A stretch of DNA of 64,000 nucleotides, from assembly GCA_023055355.1 (NCBI GenBank), contig JALJCS010000037.1:1178001-1242000 (forward strand), read 5' to 3'. The notes beneath the pieces were generated by a model. It was not told the DNA's origin, did no database searches, and worked only from the letters and a program-made list of their open reading frames with translations. This document shows, piece by piece, positions 11,336-22,499 of this stretch. A program made the position numbers and the translations under genes. The stretch comes from Agelaius tricolor (lineage: Eukaryota > Chordata > Aves > Passeriformes > Icteridae). Positions within the stretch are counted from its first letter, which is position 1, and each line of letters begins with the position of its first letter.

Positions 11336-11870
11336 ATTCTCACAACTTTGGGCCTGGAAGCCAAAGCTTAGAATTAAACCCAGGATTTGATCTGAGACCT
11401 TGGAAAAGGCTTCCAAACTGAGGTGCTAGAAGTGAGAATGTGGATTTGTAATTTAAAGCAGAGACATGTTAAGCTAAGTAAAGGAAAGTTTAGAGTTTTA
11501 AAGTTTAAGATATAGAAAAAATAAAAGTAGTTACAAAGGTAAACAAGGAGTTTAGAATGCAGTACTGTAGGTTTGTGTGCCATAACATGATTGGCTAAGA
11601 AAGATTACACTGTAGGATGAGTTCATAAGATGAAATATTAAAGGATTGGGTCAAAAGCATAGATATCCTTGCTGGCAGTGTTTTATTGGTCAATGAAACC
11701 TTAAAAGGTCTTGTAACTAAGGGTCTTGTGACCTTCTGAGCCATGGGGCACAGATGTGAGCTGAGCTCACCCTTCCTGCCTATGTAGAAGATAAGAAAAA
11801 TAAATCCCATAATCTAAAAAACTTAGAGGTCCCATCTCTAACTCATTCAAAACTCCTCCAAAAATCCCCA
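11336..11870 (+). mobile_element. probable LTR of an endogenous retrovirus
   Basis: A block with blocks such as CCAAAGCTTAGAATTAAACC, GTTAAGCTAAGTAAAGG and TTTTATTGGTCAATGAAACC, and a polyadenylation-like AAAAATAAATCCC at about 11798, resembles a recurrent passerine LTR that I recognise from memory. A CCAAT-type box, a CTTAAAAGG TATA-like element and the AATAAA occur in the right order for plus orientation. I could not find target-site duplications, so both ends are approximate. A diverged fragment of the 5' part may exist at 38125-38190. Confidence 0.55.
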
Positions 11871-12498
11871 TAGCTGCAGAGGAGCAGCTGCTTCCAGCAA
11901 AGACCCATCTGCTTTGACTCAGGGAGGCTTCACATGAGCTCCAGCAAATCACCCTCAGGGCTCTGGGTGCTGCCTTCATCCCTGTGTGAGTGAATTCATT
12001 AAAAACCATCTGCACAGAGGTAAATCAGATGCACCATGGCCAGGATTGGTGGCTTTGGGGTCACTGTGGGCTTTCATCCTCTAGGGGAGCAGGGAGTATT
12101 TGGCTCGGTGGGTTTATCACAGGGCTGGAGATGGATTTCTGCCCTGCTGGGTTCCTCTGGACCAGTTCCAGGCTGCAGCAAGTCTTGGGGAGATTAAATG
12201 AGACTTGTGGTGATATTGTTGACCTCAGAATCCTCTCAGCCAGCCAGGTGGTTATAGCAGAGCAAGTGCAAGCTGTGCTTTTAAAGGATTGCTGGCAATT
12301 AAGTGAGCTGGACATTTCCTCCTAGTAGCTGGTAAGAAATCATCCATCTTTCCCCAGCAGATGAATGCTTAAAATATTGTGGGAGTTCTTCAGTTTTCCA
12401 TGCACTGATTCATTGTGGTCAGTACAAAACTCAGGGTGTCCTGAGAAAGGGGAACATGGTTTACACATTTCATAGGCAAATTCAGCTCTGAGACTGTG
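11871..12498. other. unique sequence
   Basis: No recognised repeat or gene. A 111-codon open frame at 11990-12325 has no recognisable domain. Confidence 0.45.
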
Positions 12499-12696
12499 TG
12501 TGACTGTGTTCACAGGGGTCCCAGGATGAGGGAAGAGACGAGGATCTGACTCCATGTTTCAGGAGGTTTGATTTATTATTTTATGATATATATTATATTA
12601 CAACTATACTAAAAGAATAGAAGAAAGGATTTCATCAGAAGGCTGGCTAAGAATAGAAAAAAAAGGGATGATAACAAACAGCTTCTGTGGCCAGCA
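12499..12696 (-). mobile_element. truncated LTR, same family as 10366-10742
   Basis: On the minus strand it matches the 3' half of the LTR at 10366-10742: the blocks GAGGATCTGACTCCATGTTT, TTATTTTATGATATATATTA and GATTTCATCAGAAGGCT appear in the same order. It begins at the LTR 3' terminus (12499) and breaks off near 12696, where CR1-like sequence starts. The missing U3 part suggests a deletion or recombination at the junction. Confidence 0.82.
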
Positions 12697-12800
12697 CCTC
12701 ACCACCTTACAGAGAAGAATTTCTGCCTAATATCCCATCTAAATGTATTCCCTTTCAGCCCAAAGCCATTGCCCCTTGTCCTTCCTGTACCATATTCTCA
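12697..12800 (-). mobile_element. CR1 LINE fragment founding the tandem array
   Basis: The sequence CAGAGAAGAATTTCTGCCTA followed by ATATCCCATCTAAAT and AAAGCCATTGCCCCTTGTCC fits the minus-strand reading of the CR1 3' region. Its distal part is the first copy of the unit that is amplified downstream. Confidence 0.6.
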
Positions 12801-13965
12801 CTGCTGGTTTTATTCAAGAGGTTTGAAGGCTAAACCATCACTCTGATCTTTGTAAGCACCTTGCAGCTCTATGTCACATATTAAAAAAACTAAAAAACTC
12901 CAAGCTGGATTTTTATTTTTATTTTTATTTTTATTTTTATTTTTATTTTTATTTTTATTTTTATTTTTTTTATTTTTATTTTTATTTTATATATTATTTT
13001 TATTTATATTTTTATTTTAAATGTATCCCCTTTCAGCCTGAAGCCATTGCCCCTTGTCCTTCCTGTACCGTATTCTCACTGCTGGTCTTATTCAAGAGGT
13101 TTGAAGGCTAAACCATCACTCTGATCTTTGTAAGCACCTTGCAGCTCTATGTCACATATTAAAAAAACTAAAAAACTCCAAGCTGGATTTTTATTTTTAT
13201 TTTTATTTTTATTTTTATTTTTATTTTTATTTTTTTATTTTTATTTTTATTTTATATATTATTTTTATTTATATTTTTATTTTAAATGTATCCCCTTTCA
13301 GCCTGAAGCCATTGCCCCTTGTCCTTCCTGTACCATATTCTCACTGCTGATCTTATTCAAGAGGTTTGAAGGCTAAACCATCACTCTGATCTTTGTAAGC
13401 ACCTTGCAGTTCTATGTCACATATTAAAAAAACTAAAAAACTCCAAGCTGGATTTTTATTTTTATTTTTATTTTTATTTTTATTTTTTATTTATATTTTT
13501 ATTTTATATATTATTTTTATTTATATTTTTATTTTAAATGTATCCCCTTTCAGCCTGAAGCCATTGCCCCTTGTCCTTCCTGTACCATATTCTCACTGCT
13601 GGTCTTATTCAAGAGGTTTGAAGGCTAAACCATCACTCTGATCTTTGTAAGCACCTTGCAGCTCTGTGTCACATATTAAAACAAAAAAAACAGAACTTCA
13701 AGCTGGATTTTTATTTGTATTGATATTTTATTTTTTAATTTTAATTTTTATTTTATATTTATATTTTATATTTATGGTTTTTATTTTAAATGTGTCCTCT
13801 TTCAGCCTGAAACCATTGCCCCTTGTCCTTCCTGTACCATATTCTCACTGCTGATCTTATTCAAGAGGTTTGAAGGCTAAACCATCACTCTGATCTTTGT
13901 AAGCACCTTGCAGCTCTATGTCACATATTAAACATAAAAAATCCTCCAAGCTGGATTTTTTTTTC
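12741..13965. repeat. tandem array, five units of about 252-278 bp with internal TTTTTA microsatellite
   Basis: Units start at the block AAATGTATCCCCTTTCAGCC near 12741, 13019, 13284, 13536 and 13788 (spacings 278, 265, 252, 252). Each unit has CR1-like AGCCATTGCCCCTTGTCC, then AAGAGGTTTGAAGGCTAAACC, GATCTTTGTAAGCACCTTGC, a MSHIK-type start, and a (TTTTTA)n/(TTTTATT)n stretch of variable length. Unit length differences are mostly from the microsatellite. The first unit lacks one change shared by later units (CAGCCCAAAG versus CAGCCTGAAG). Open frames reading FLFLFLF are translations of the microsatellite and not genes. Confidence 0.92.
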
Positions 13966-15174
13966 TCTTTTTGTCCTCCAGAGGACGGCACCAGGAGCTG
14001 CTGGCCCTGCCTGGGAGGAGCAGAGTGGCCAAGGGGCTCCCACTGAATCCTTGTCCCCAGCTCCCTCCGTGCTCGCTGCCTTTCCCTTATTGAATTAGAA
14101 TAAATTGGAACTTTCATAAAGGGTTATACAAATCATTATCTCGAGTTAGCAGATGCAGGCTCACCAGGGTAGAGCTCTGTTAATAACTCCTTCGGATTAG
14201 GGCTGATTGGTACAATTTGAAACTTGTTTCTCTCAGCTTGATCAGTCTCGTTGTAACTGTGGCAATTATCCCATTTCACTTTCAATAGCTCAGCACAGAG
14301 GAATTGCTGCCTCCAATCCATCCCTCTGTAATGAATCCACTGTGATACGTTCAGTCCTGTGGACAAATACACCCTTAACTCCCCCCTACTCTGAAATAAG
14401 CATTTAAAAATATAATCCTGTGTCCAAAGGACGCATAGAAATGTGACTTTTAGGGAGTGAGATTCTGGGTGTCTGTGTAAACATCATTGAGGTATTTGGC
14501 CACAAAAAGCTTCCCTTCATTCTTACAGCATCATTTGCACTTTTTGGCAGTCTTCCTGCCTGGGAAATTAGATTAAAAAACAGTGGTTTATCCAAGCATT
14601 GAGGCTGCTTGAATAGATTCTGATGAATGTGTTACATGCTGAATTTGTAGGGTTCTGTTAAATAACTCATCTGGTGATATTTTTCTTTCTTTTTTTTTTT
14701 TTTTTTCCTCCAGGAGTCATTAATGAATTATTTAATGAGGGAGCACAGAATTCTCATAATAATATATTTGACAAGTATTTGCTTTCAGTCCTTTATTTGA
14801 CTCCAACAACAAGGGTGGGTCTCAGTTTAACAGACTCATGAAGAACACACTGAACTTTGACAATAAATTCACTCTATTTTTTTATTTAGAAAGACACCTG
14901 AACAAGTGTTTTCTTTAAGCCCACCTTTAGATCTTACCTGAGACACCTTGCTGGACCACAGGCTTTAGCAGTAAGGTGAACCTTGTGCTTAAATCATTGC
15001 AGTGATGGTTTTCTTGCAGTTAACAGTTCTGCTGTTGCCTCTTTATAATATTTCTATGTATATTAGGAGCAAAAATTGCAAATTATTTCCAAGTTTCCTG
15101 GGATCAGGGGCAGCACAAGTGTCCCTGAGCCATCCCCAGCTCACAAGCTCTAAAAGTATTCCCTTTCTTTCCAA
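13966..15174. other. unique sequence
   Basis: No coding or repeat family is recognised. A poly-T run lies at 14688-14706. The 14700-14775 part is rich in TAATGAATTATTTAATGAG and ATAATAATATAT cores and is otherwise unexplained. Confidence 0.45.
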
Positions 15175-15177
15175 CCA

Positions 15178-15288
15178 TTGTTTGGTCTTTCTGCTTGTAA
15201 ATTCTTTAAGCCAGGACTGTTGCTCACTTCTTGTTCACACAGCACCTCATTCCATGTTTTATGAGGCCAATAAAATGCTAGAAATTTG
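15178..15288 (+). mobile_element. probable ancient L2-type LINE 3' end
   Basis: GTAAATTCTTTAAGCCAGGA, then ACTGTTGCTCACTTCTTGTT, CACAGCACCT and CCAATAAAATGC run in the same order as the 3' end of L2-type elements. In that family a block meaning 'TGTAAGCTCTTTGAGGGCAGGGACTG' in order and an AATAAA-type end are characteristic. Similarity is by eye and diverged, as expected for an element older than birds. Confidence 0.4.
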
Positions 15289-15289
15289 A

Positions 15290-15971
15290 ATCCATGGGCT
15301 GATTTGTCTCCCACTTCCAGCACCAAAGCTGTGCGTCACTGATGCCCGCAGAACCGTGCCAGTGAAAGCAACACTGGCATCCCACCCAGCTTGAATTCCT
15401 AACTCTGGGAATTAAATTCTGGATTCAGATCCAGTGCACACCTGCTTCTTGACATTGTTTGAGGATGCACCTTAAATAAATGCTGGGTGTCTCAAAGTTT
15501 TGGAGGAGCATCCAACCCCTTCTCCCTGCTCTTGCCAGCTGCTTCCTGCTCTGCTTGGAGTGCTCAGCCTCTTGCAGGGGCTTGGACAGATCTGAATCAC
15601 ACTGCTTCCAATATGTTTCTACTAAAAATAATAGTAGTAATTAATGCTCTTCGTTTTAGTGCTGCCATCTGCCTTGGTGCCAGCCACAATGGCTTTTTCT
15701 CTCTGTATTCCCCCAAGCAGGGAGAAGGAGGAAAGCACAGACAGAGGCAGCTGCTTGGGCTTTTCCCAGCACCTCTGTTTCAGCTGGCAGGGATTCTCCT
15801 GATGGGGACAGGGAGAAGGGGGGGTTGTCTGGTCTTCAGAGACAGCAAGAGGCACTGAAAACATCCTCAGAGTGAAGGTAACAGAGATCAAGGAGATCCA
15901 TGGATGGAGGGAACCTCTCCTGGAGGTACAGAGGTAAATAGCCCAGCATCCTTAGGAGATGCTCTCAAGAG
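15290..15971. other. unique sequence
   Basis: No gene or repeat recognised. The 123-codon open frame at 15487-15858 has no domain signature. Confidence 0.45.
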
Positions 15972-15977
15972 CTCTGC

Positions 15978-16268
15978 TGTCACTATAGGACACAAAATAA
16001 CACAACACACACACTGCTGTGCTCAAGGCAAAAAAGGGAAGTTTATTTTCTGACCCCAACATTTACAGATTTCCAAAAGTGACAGTGGATTGGAGGGTGA
16101 CAGTGCCACCTCTCCAATGACACTGGACAAACCAACCGTGCATCAAATTTCTCCTCCTTCATAAAGGAATGCAAAACAATGAGTTATTTACAGAAAGTGT
16201 GTGAGAAAGTTTGTTACAGGAATGTAAACATCAGAAGGCTTAGAAAATCTTAAAAAATCAGGGTGACA
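15978..16268 (-). mobile_element. solo LTR with perfect target-site duplication
   Basis: A 291-bp LTR running TGTCACTATAGG to CAGGGTGACA on the plus strand, flanked by CTCTGC at 15972-15977 and 16269-16274. The polyadenylation signal reads AATAAACTTCCC on the minus strand, giving minus orientation. It is the same family as 9123-9418 in inverted orientation. The 6-bp duplication suggests a class II (ERVK-like) integrase. CR1 begins 10 bp beyond the duplication. Confidence 0.87.
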
Positions 16269-16284
16269 CTCTGCAGTGTATTTT

Positions 16285-16772
16285 CACAGAATCACAGGAT
16301 CATTTAGGCTGGAAAAGACTTCCAACATCACTGAGTCCAACCTATGCCCAATCCCTACCTTGTCACCCAGCACTGAGTGCCACTGGCATTCTTTGGACAC
16401 AGGGGATGGGGATCCACCTCCTCCTTGAACAGCCTCCTCCAATGCCTGACAATCCTTGCAAGTGGAGAAATTCCTCCTCATCTCCACCCTGAGCCTGTCC
16501 TGGCCCAGCCTGAGGCCGTTCCCTCTGCTCCTGTCCCTGTTCCCTGGAGCACAGCTCGACCCTCCTGGCTGTGCCCTCCTGTCAGGAGCTGTGCAGAGCC
16601 ACAAGGGCCCCCTGAGCCTCCTTTGCTCCAGGCTGAGCCCCTGCCCAGCTCCCTCAGCCTCTCCTGGGGCTCCAGCCCCTTCCCAGCTCCGTTCCCTGCC
16701 CTGGACATGCTCCAGCCCCTCCATGCCCTTCTTACAGAGAGCAGCCCAGAGCTGGACATAGCACTAAGGTTT
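16285..16772 (-). mobile_element. CR1 LINE 3' fragment
   Basis: Starts CACAGAATCACAGGATCATT (the CR1 3' end in reverse), followed by AGACTTCCAACATCACTGAG and later CTGAGCCTGTCCTGGCCCAG, CTGCTCCTGTCCCTGTTCCC and CAGCCCAGAGCTGGACATAG, all in CR1 order. About 490 bp survives, 5'-truncated as usual for CR1. The 101-146 codon open frames here belong to the repeat. Confidence 0.93.
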
Positions 16773-17993
16773 TGAAGGGATTTATCTCCCTACAGACCAC
16801 ACAAAGCAACAATGAGAAGGGGATGGGTTTTAGAAGTTTGCATTATCTCAGCTGTTGGGATGGGATGGTCAGAGGTGAGTGCAGGAGCTTCTTTCTCATC
16901 TCCATCTCTGGAAAAGTTTCCTTCCCCAGGCCCTGCAGATGTCAGGAGCACACAGGCAAGTTGGGGAATTGAACAGAAGGAAGTGGCAGCATGTTTCACA
17001 AACAGCATCAAAAAAGGTTAACAAACAGCATCAAAAAGGGCATCTGTCACCATGCATCACCTTCTGTTCCTCCCAGGCTCCTTTCCCTTTGCCTTGCCCA
17101 TGTCCCCTCATTGCAGGATTCACTGACTGTCCCACTGGAGGGCAAAAAAAACACTTCAGCTTTGGAGGAGAGGAGGTGTTTATGGAGGAAAAAACCTCAC
17201 CTGCCTGGGGACATGAGCTGCAGCAGTAAAAGTAATCCTTACTCCTGGCAGCCAGATTTAGGACTGGGGCTGACAAAACTGTGGCAGACAGCAGGGCCCC
17301 CTCAGCTCTCGAGATAGGAACTTGTAAAGGATGTACAAAGCTCTTCTCCCTGATCCCTGCTCAGCAAGCTGGGGAGGCCTTTCTCTCCCATCAGAGGAGA
17401 AGAGCTATCACACGTCAGCAGCCACATCTCTCCTTCACTCTGAATGGCACTTCAGAAGGCAACCTGTTGATCCCAGTCCTATCTGCCACAAGTGTGCTCT
17501 GAGAAGCTTATTTTGACTACAGCAAGGAGAAAACAGTTGTTGAGGGATAGGGAAAAAAAAAACCAACACATAGGGAAGTGCAGCAGCTCAGGTTTTGACA
17601 CATCTGGCTTAGAAGGGATATTTTTGATAACTCAAAATCTGCACAGCTGTCCCAGGCTCCCAACCCTGCACAGCCCACAGCACCTTTAACCAAACTCACT
17701 CTGCTCCCTTGCTGGGCCAGAAGCTTTAACTGACAGGGTTTGAAAACTGCAGGGTTTGAGCAGGTTTTGTACATAGGGCAAATGTTCCTGGCTTACCTTC
17801 CTCCTTGCATCAAACCCCAGTGTCCTAAAGGAGAGCACATCTCCAGCTCCCTCCCTCCTCCACCTCCCCATGAAGGGATTTAGGGTGAGAATCTCAGCCC
17901 AAACTCTTTTAGTGCATCCCAGCAGTCACCTCCAGCCAGGGTCTTGGGTCACTTACTGAGAACTAATAGATCTGCAGCTCTTTCATCACTTTT
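16773..17993. other. unique sequence
   Basis: No recognised feature. The short direct repeat ACAAACAGCATCAAAAA occurs twice (16998 and 17021). Confidence 0.45.
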
Positions 17994-18066
17994 CTTTGTT
18001 TTTGTTTTTTTTTGGTTTTTTTTGGTTTTTTTTTTGTTTTTTTTGTTTTTGTTTTTTTTTTTCTTT
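17994..18066. repeat. T/G-rich low-complexity tract
   Basis: Runs of T broken by single or paired G (TTTTTTTTTGGTTTTTTTTGG). Its complement-like A/C tract lies at 18332-18368. Confidence 0.88.
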
Positions 18067-18331
18067 TTAAATAAATGAATAAAAATCTGGATTAGGTAAT
18101 AAATTTCTGCTTTTTAATGAAAAATAGAAAAAAGGAAGTTGTAAGAAATGTCAATTATGATTAACAGTTCAACGTGGAGAAATGACATTATCACGAGTGT
18201 TGTATGGAATTGAACAGACATCACCTGGCATTTGCCATCAGGGCTTGGCAGCTCTCCAGGCAGGTTGCTACTTAGCTTTAAAGGTAGGAAAGTTATTCCA
18301 CCTTTAAAGTTTTGCCATATTCTTTTCACTT
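18067..18331. other. unique spacer between T-rich and A-rich tracts
   Basis: About 265 bp of unique sequence, rich in TTAAATAAATGAATAAAA at its start. It would form the loop if the flanking tracts paired. Confidence 0.4.
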
Positions 18332-18368
18332 AAAAAAAAAAAAAAACAAAAAAAACCAAAAAAAAATC
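18332..18368. repeat. A-rich tract
   Basis: A runs broken by C (AAAAAACAAAAAAAACCAAA). Confidence 0.85.
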
Positions 18369-18612
18369 GATTGAAGTCAAACTTTACTGTGGAACAAATT
18401 CCTGACAAAAATGACAAATAGAGCAAAAAAAAAAAATAGCAAGAAAACCATATCCCCCCGTTTATTTTTAAAAATAACAAAAATAATTATCCCCATCTCA
18501 GCTTCGAATTAGGAACTTTTAATTTGTGGGGTTTTTTTAATTTATTGGGTTTTAACAAGAGGATGTTGATCCCTCCAATGTCTCTCTGTCTTTGTACTTA
18601 GAAACAAATGAT

Positions 18613-18930
18613 GAATCACTGAATTGTAGAATGGTTTGGGTTGGAAGGGACCTCCAAGACCACCCAGTTCCATGCCCTGCCATGGGCAGGGACATTTTCC
18701 ACTATCCCAAGCTCCAAGCCCTGTCCAGCCTGGCCTTGGACATTTCCAGGGATCCAAGGGCAGCCTCAGCTTCTCTGGGCACCTGTGCCAGAGCCTGCCC
18801 ATCCTCACAAGGAATATTCTTTTCCCAATATCCAATAAATATCTAACATCTAATCTAAGCCTACCCTCAGTTTGAAGCCATTCCCCCTTGTTCTGCCCCC
18901 TCACACCCATAAATAGTTCCCAGGGGTCTT
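18613..18930 (-). mobile_element. CR1 LINE 3' fragment
   Basis: AATCACTGAATTGTAGAATGG, then GGTTGGAAGGGACCTCCAAG, GTCCAGCCTGGCCTTGGACA, CAGCCTCAGCTTCTCTGGGC and GAAGCCATTCCCCCTTGTTC in CR1 order on the minus strand. The 160-codon minus open frame through it has no intact reverse-transcriptase motif. Confidence 0.93.
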
Positions 18931-20679
18931 GAACTTGCCCAATATTCTTTGTCTTCAACCCCAGCTCCATCTCCCCCCCTTCCTCCGCCTCAGCCCTGGA
19001 ACAAGAGAAAGTGTAAACAAACACAACAACCTCTAAAGTATTTCAATAACAAAATAACTAAAGCAATTCTCCGAGGGGCTGGTAAATAGCAGCCAAGCTA
19101 TCAGAGCCCAGAGGGGGAAAAGTTCAGCTGAAACTGGTTACAAAACCTCCAGATGCAGTGTGACAAACTCCAGCCTGCTCCTGCTCTTGCTCCCGTTGCC
19201 ATTTTCCTGCAGAATGACAGTTTTCAATTACTGGGCTGTAGCTAAAAGCAAATTGTGCACTTCAGCAGCTGGAGTTCTCTCTCCTGATTTTCAGACGTGG
19301 CTGGGTAAAATGTGCAGGGGCAATGGAAATGGCTTTCTGTGCACAGCTAACTGAGCAAGGACATGCCCAGAGACTGTCAGAGCAGGAGAAAGTCAAAGGG
19401 AGCAGCAGGCAGGGAGGGGGGATCGTTCCCAGCCCCTCAGCCCCCTCTCCTCCCCAGCCAGGAGACTCCAGCTGCATCTGCTGCAAGAGCAGACCTGTGT
19501 CAACCTGGCTGCCTCAACTTTAAACATGATTTAGATTATTATTTTTCCCCCAAATGACGAATTCTCTAAACAGTCTGAGATCTGGATCACGTTATCCTCA
19601 TCCTTACATAGTTAATACATTTCCCCTTTCCCCCATTAGAGTGTCCCATTGGAGCAGAACCTGGATTTCTGGGTCTAAGGATGAACTTGAGCTAAAATAC
19701 GTCCACAGGGGTAAAATACATCCACAGAGCTAAAATACATCCACAGAGCTAAAATACATCCTCCTTGTATGGCCCAGGCAGAAGAAGGAGGCAAACCCAG
19801 TTTAATGTGCTGGGGTGCTGGGGTGCATGGAGGTGCTGTTAAACTGACACGTGGAATAACTTGGGGGAAGTCACCATGATAAAATATTTGTCCTAATAAA
19901 AGTCAACACAGAGAGACTCACCAGCCTTTTTCTCCCTGTTCTGTACAACAGGCAGTTTCACCTGAGCAGAGACACTGAAATTTGGGGCAGAATTTTTCCT
20001 GCTAGCTCTGGGACACCTTGGGTCTGTCACCAGCTGCAAACCAGAGAATCATTTAGGTAAAAGCCTTAGGATTATTGAAACCATCAATGAACAAATAGGG
20101 CTGTGGGGGACAGCAGGCTGGCAGCACCCCAGCTTTGCCAATAGCTGCCTGAATGTTGTCCACAAAGTGGGCTCGGGGCAGTTTTTCCTGCTGGGCACCT
20201 TGGAGTCAGCCATTTGAATATTTATATTTTTAACTTTACAACAAATTACTGTTTTAACATGACTGCATTACTTTTTTCCTGCAGAAACCTTTTGCCCTGT
20301 GGAGAGAAGACAGTGAATCCCACAGGGGCATCACCTTCCTTCATCCCCCATCAGCGTGGCTGGGGAAAATAAAATGTTACAGGAGCTCTGCTGTTCTAGG
20401 AGAGGCAGCTCTTGGCTGAGCCCTGTGCCTTCCCTCATTACCATCCTCCCTCGTGCCTCCTGCCTGCCTTGGACAGCTGGGGAGCCTGCAATTCTCCTGC
20501 ACCCAGTGAGTCAGGCCAGTGCTGCTGTCCAAGCAACGTTAAACTGCTCTGACAAAGCTGCAGGAGCTGGAGAAACCTCCAGTCACATGTGACATGGGCT
20601 AGCAGTGCAGCCCTGCCAAACAGGAGGGAGGGAGGGAGGCAGAGGGTAGGGCTGGATGAGCATTCTTAGTGGTGACATG
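18931..20679. other. unique sequence with a small 19-bp tandem repeat
   Basis: At 19691-19761 the unit CTAAAATACATCCACAGAG occurs 3.7 times. A GGAGGGAGGGAGG run lies at 20622-20638. Nothing else is recognised. Confidence 0.55.
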
Positions 20680-20840
20680 CCATTTTTAGCCATAATTATG
20701 TAAATTGCATAATTCATCTCGAAATATTGAGGGTTTTTTTTTTTTCTGTATTTACTGCAATTACGTCAATTGACCTATTTATGTTATCTGACGTGCTTAT
20801 CATTAAAATGGGACAATATATCCCATTAGATCCTCTTACT
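20680..20840. promoter_or_regulatory. candidate conserved non-coding segment
   Basis: Repeat-free AT-rich sequence with ATAATTATGTAAATTGCATA, AATTACGTCAATTGACC and ATCTGACGTGC, which look like homeodomain/POU and CRE-like cores. A poly-T run interrupts it at 20735. Conservation cannot be judged from one sequence. Confidence 0.2.
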
Positions 20841-22499
20841 CCATTGAATGGAATGATGATTAATTATATCATAAAAAGGAGCTGTGCTACGTATCTCTGA
20901 ACATGGAATTTGAGGCTTAAAATAAAACAAACTACTCTCATAATTTCCTGCCTTAAAACTGCACCTTACCCACTTGGGAGATATGCCCAGGGCTCCCCTC
21001 ATGGCATCATTGTGCTCCACATTAAATATCAAAAAGCTGTTTAGAAAGCTAAACATATTTATTTCTTGTAGCACCTATATTATACATATCTGAGGGAAAA
21101 TCCACCAAACCTTGCTCATCTATGAGTTCATAACTCTGAGAATCTCCTTCCAGAGTGGAGGAAAAGGGGTTTTCCCATCTCCATTGGTTATAACTTCTTG
21201 GGAAGCACCTCCTGCTGTTCTCTCAGGGTCTGGGTCTGTCAGGCCCTGTTGGTGAAATTGTGGCTCTGGGAATGCAGGATGACAGGTGAGGAATGCACTT
21301 TTAATCCCTGCCCTAAATATCAATTTGAAAGTGCACGATAGAGCAACTTGGTATTTATTTTTCCTAAATAAGGGCTTTATCCCCATCCTTACTTGAGCCA
21401 AGCTTTGCCAATTTCTCTGCATCTAAACCCTGTCCTCCTCCAACCTATTCAACTTCAGCAATATTTTTTTTTTCCAGCAAGGCCATGAAAGCTTCTGAGC
21501 CCAGGCAGAAATCCATGTGTGGTGCTTTAGATGTGTGCTGGGACCTGGGGTGACCACTCAAAGGCACCAAAGGTGGTCCTGTTCTCCCAGTTTGGGCCAC
21601 TTTCAAAACTCCTTTAATTCTTCATTTTCTGGACAATTGTGCTGGCCCAGTTTTTTCATTCCTAACATGAAAGTCTCTGTGCACTGCTTTCATATTCAGA
21701 ATGAATAATGAGCACATGTCCTTGGGTCATGTGGGGAGAAAAGCTCTCAGAAAGATCACAAGAGGGATGCAAGGAGCTCAGTGCTGGGGGCTGATCCCTC
21801 AGAAATGTCTGCTGAGTTTCTTGGCTCTGCTCCTGCTCCATCCCAAACTCTCTATCTGCTGCTCCTTGGAACAGGCAGGGGTGATGGACAGAAGGAGGAT
21901 TATTGCCAAGAGTCCCCTCCCAGCTGATCTCACCCTCCCTCACTGGTTTATGGGTCTCTTGGAGCCAGGTCTCATAAGAGATCTGTATCACACCTGAGAC
22001 AGCCCAGCCACCTCAGATGGCATAAAATCAGCAGGATGGCTTCTGTGGTGGTGTTGGAAACAGAAAAGTTTTAATAAAAGGCAAAATAACTGAGCTCCTT
22101 ACAGAGAAAAACTGATCTAGGTGCAAGAGGTTCTTGCTCCTGGTAAAACACCTCACAAAAGTGATTATTTCCTTTGTTCTCTTCTTTTCCTAGTGAATTG
22201 TTTAGGTGGGACTTTTTGGGTTACGTACAATTGACTATCCTTAAATTTGAGGTGAAGTCCCCAAGGTCTTATGAGAAATTAGGTTTCTCTACCTAATTGA
22301 GGAGAGAAACTTCTGGGCTTTTTTCCTTTTTTAAGGAGACAAAGGATAATTTGGTCACTCCCTCCATGGGGGGCACATTCCTACACCTCAGTAGCCATCA
22401 CATGCTCCCAGAGGGAACAATTTCAGCTCCTTTGAATCCAGAGGAAAGGGCTGGAGTGCACCTAAAGAGGGTTTCATCCTCGTTTGTTTTACTCAATTA
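20841..22499. other. unique sequence
   Basis: No supported features. Minus and plus open frames near 21662-21997 overlap each other and show no domain. Confidence 0.45.

Noticed and set aside
12741..13965. Open frames reading FLFLFLF and YFYFYF
   Set aside because: Translations of the TTTTTA microsatellite in the tandem array.
9123..16268. A provirus between the two copies of the same LTR
   Set aside because: The copies are in opposite orientation and the interval holds other elements and no gag-pol-env sequence.
16285..16772. 101-146 codon proline- and leucine-rich frames
   Set aside because: Entirely inside a CR1 fragment.
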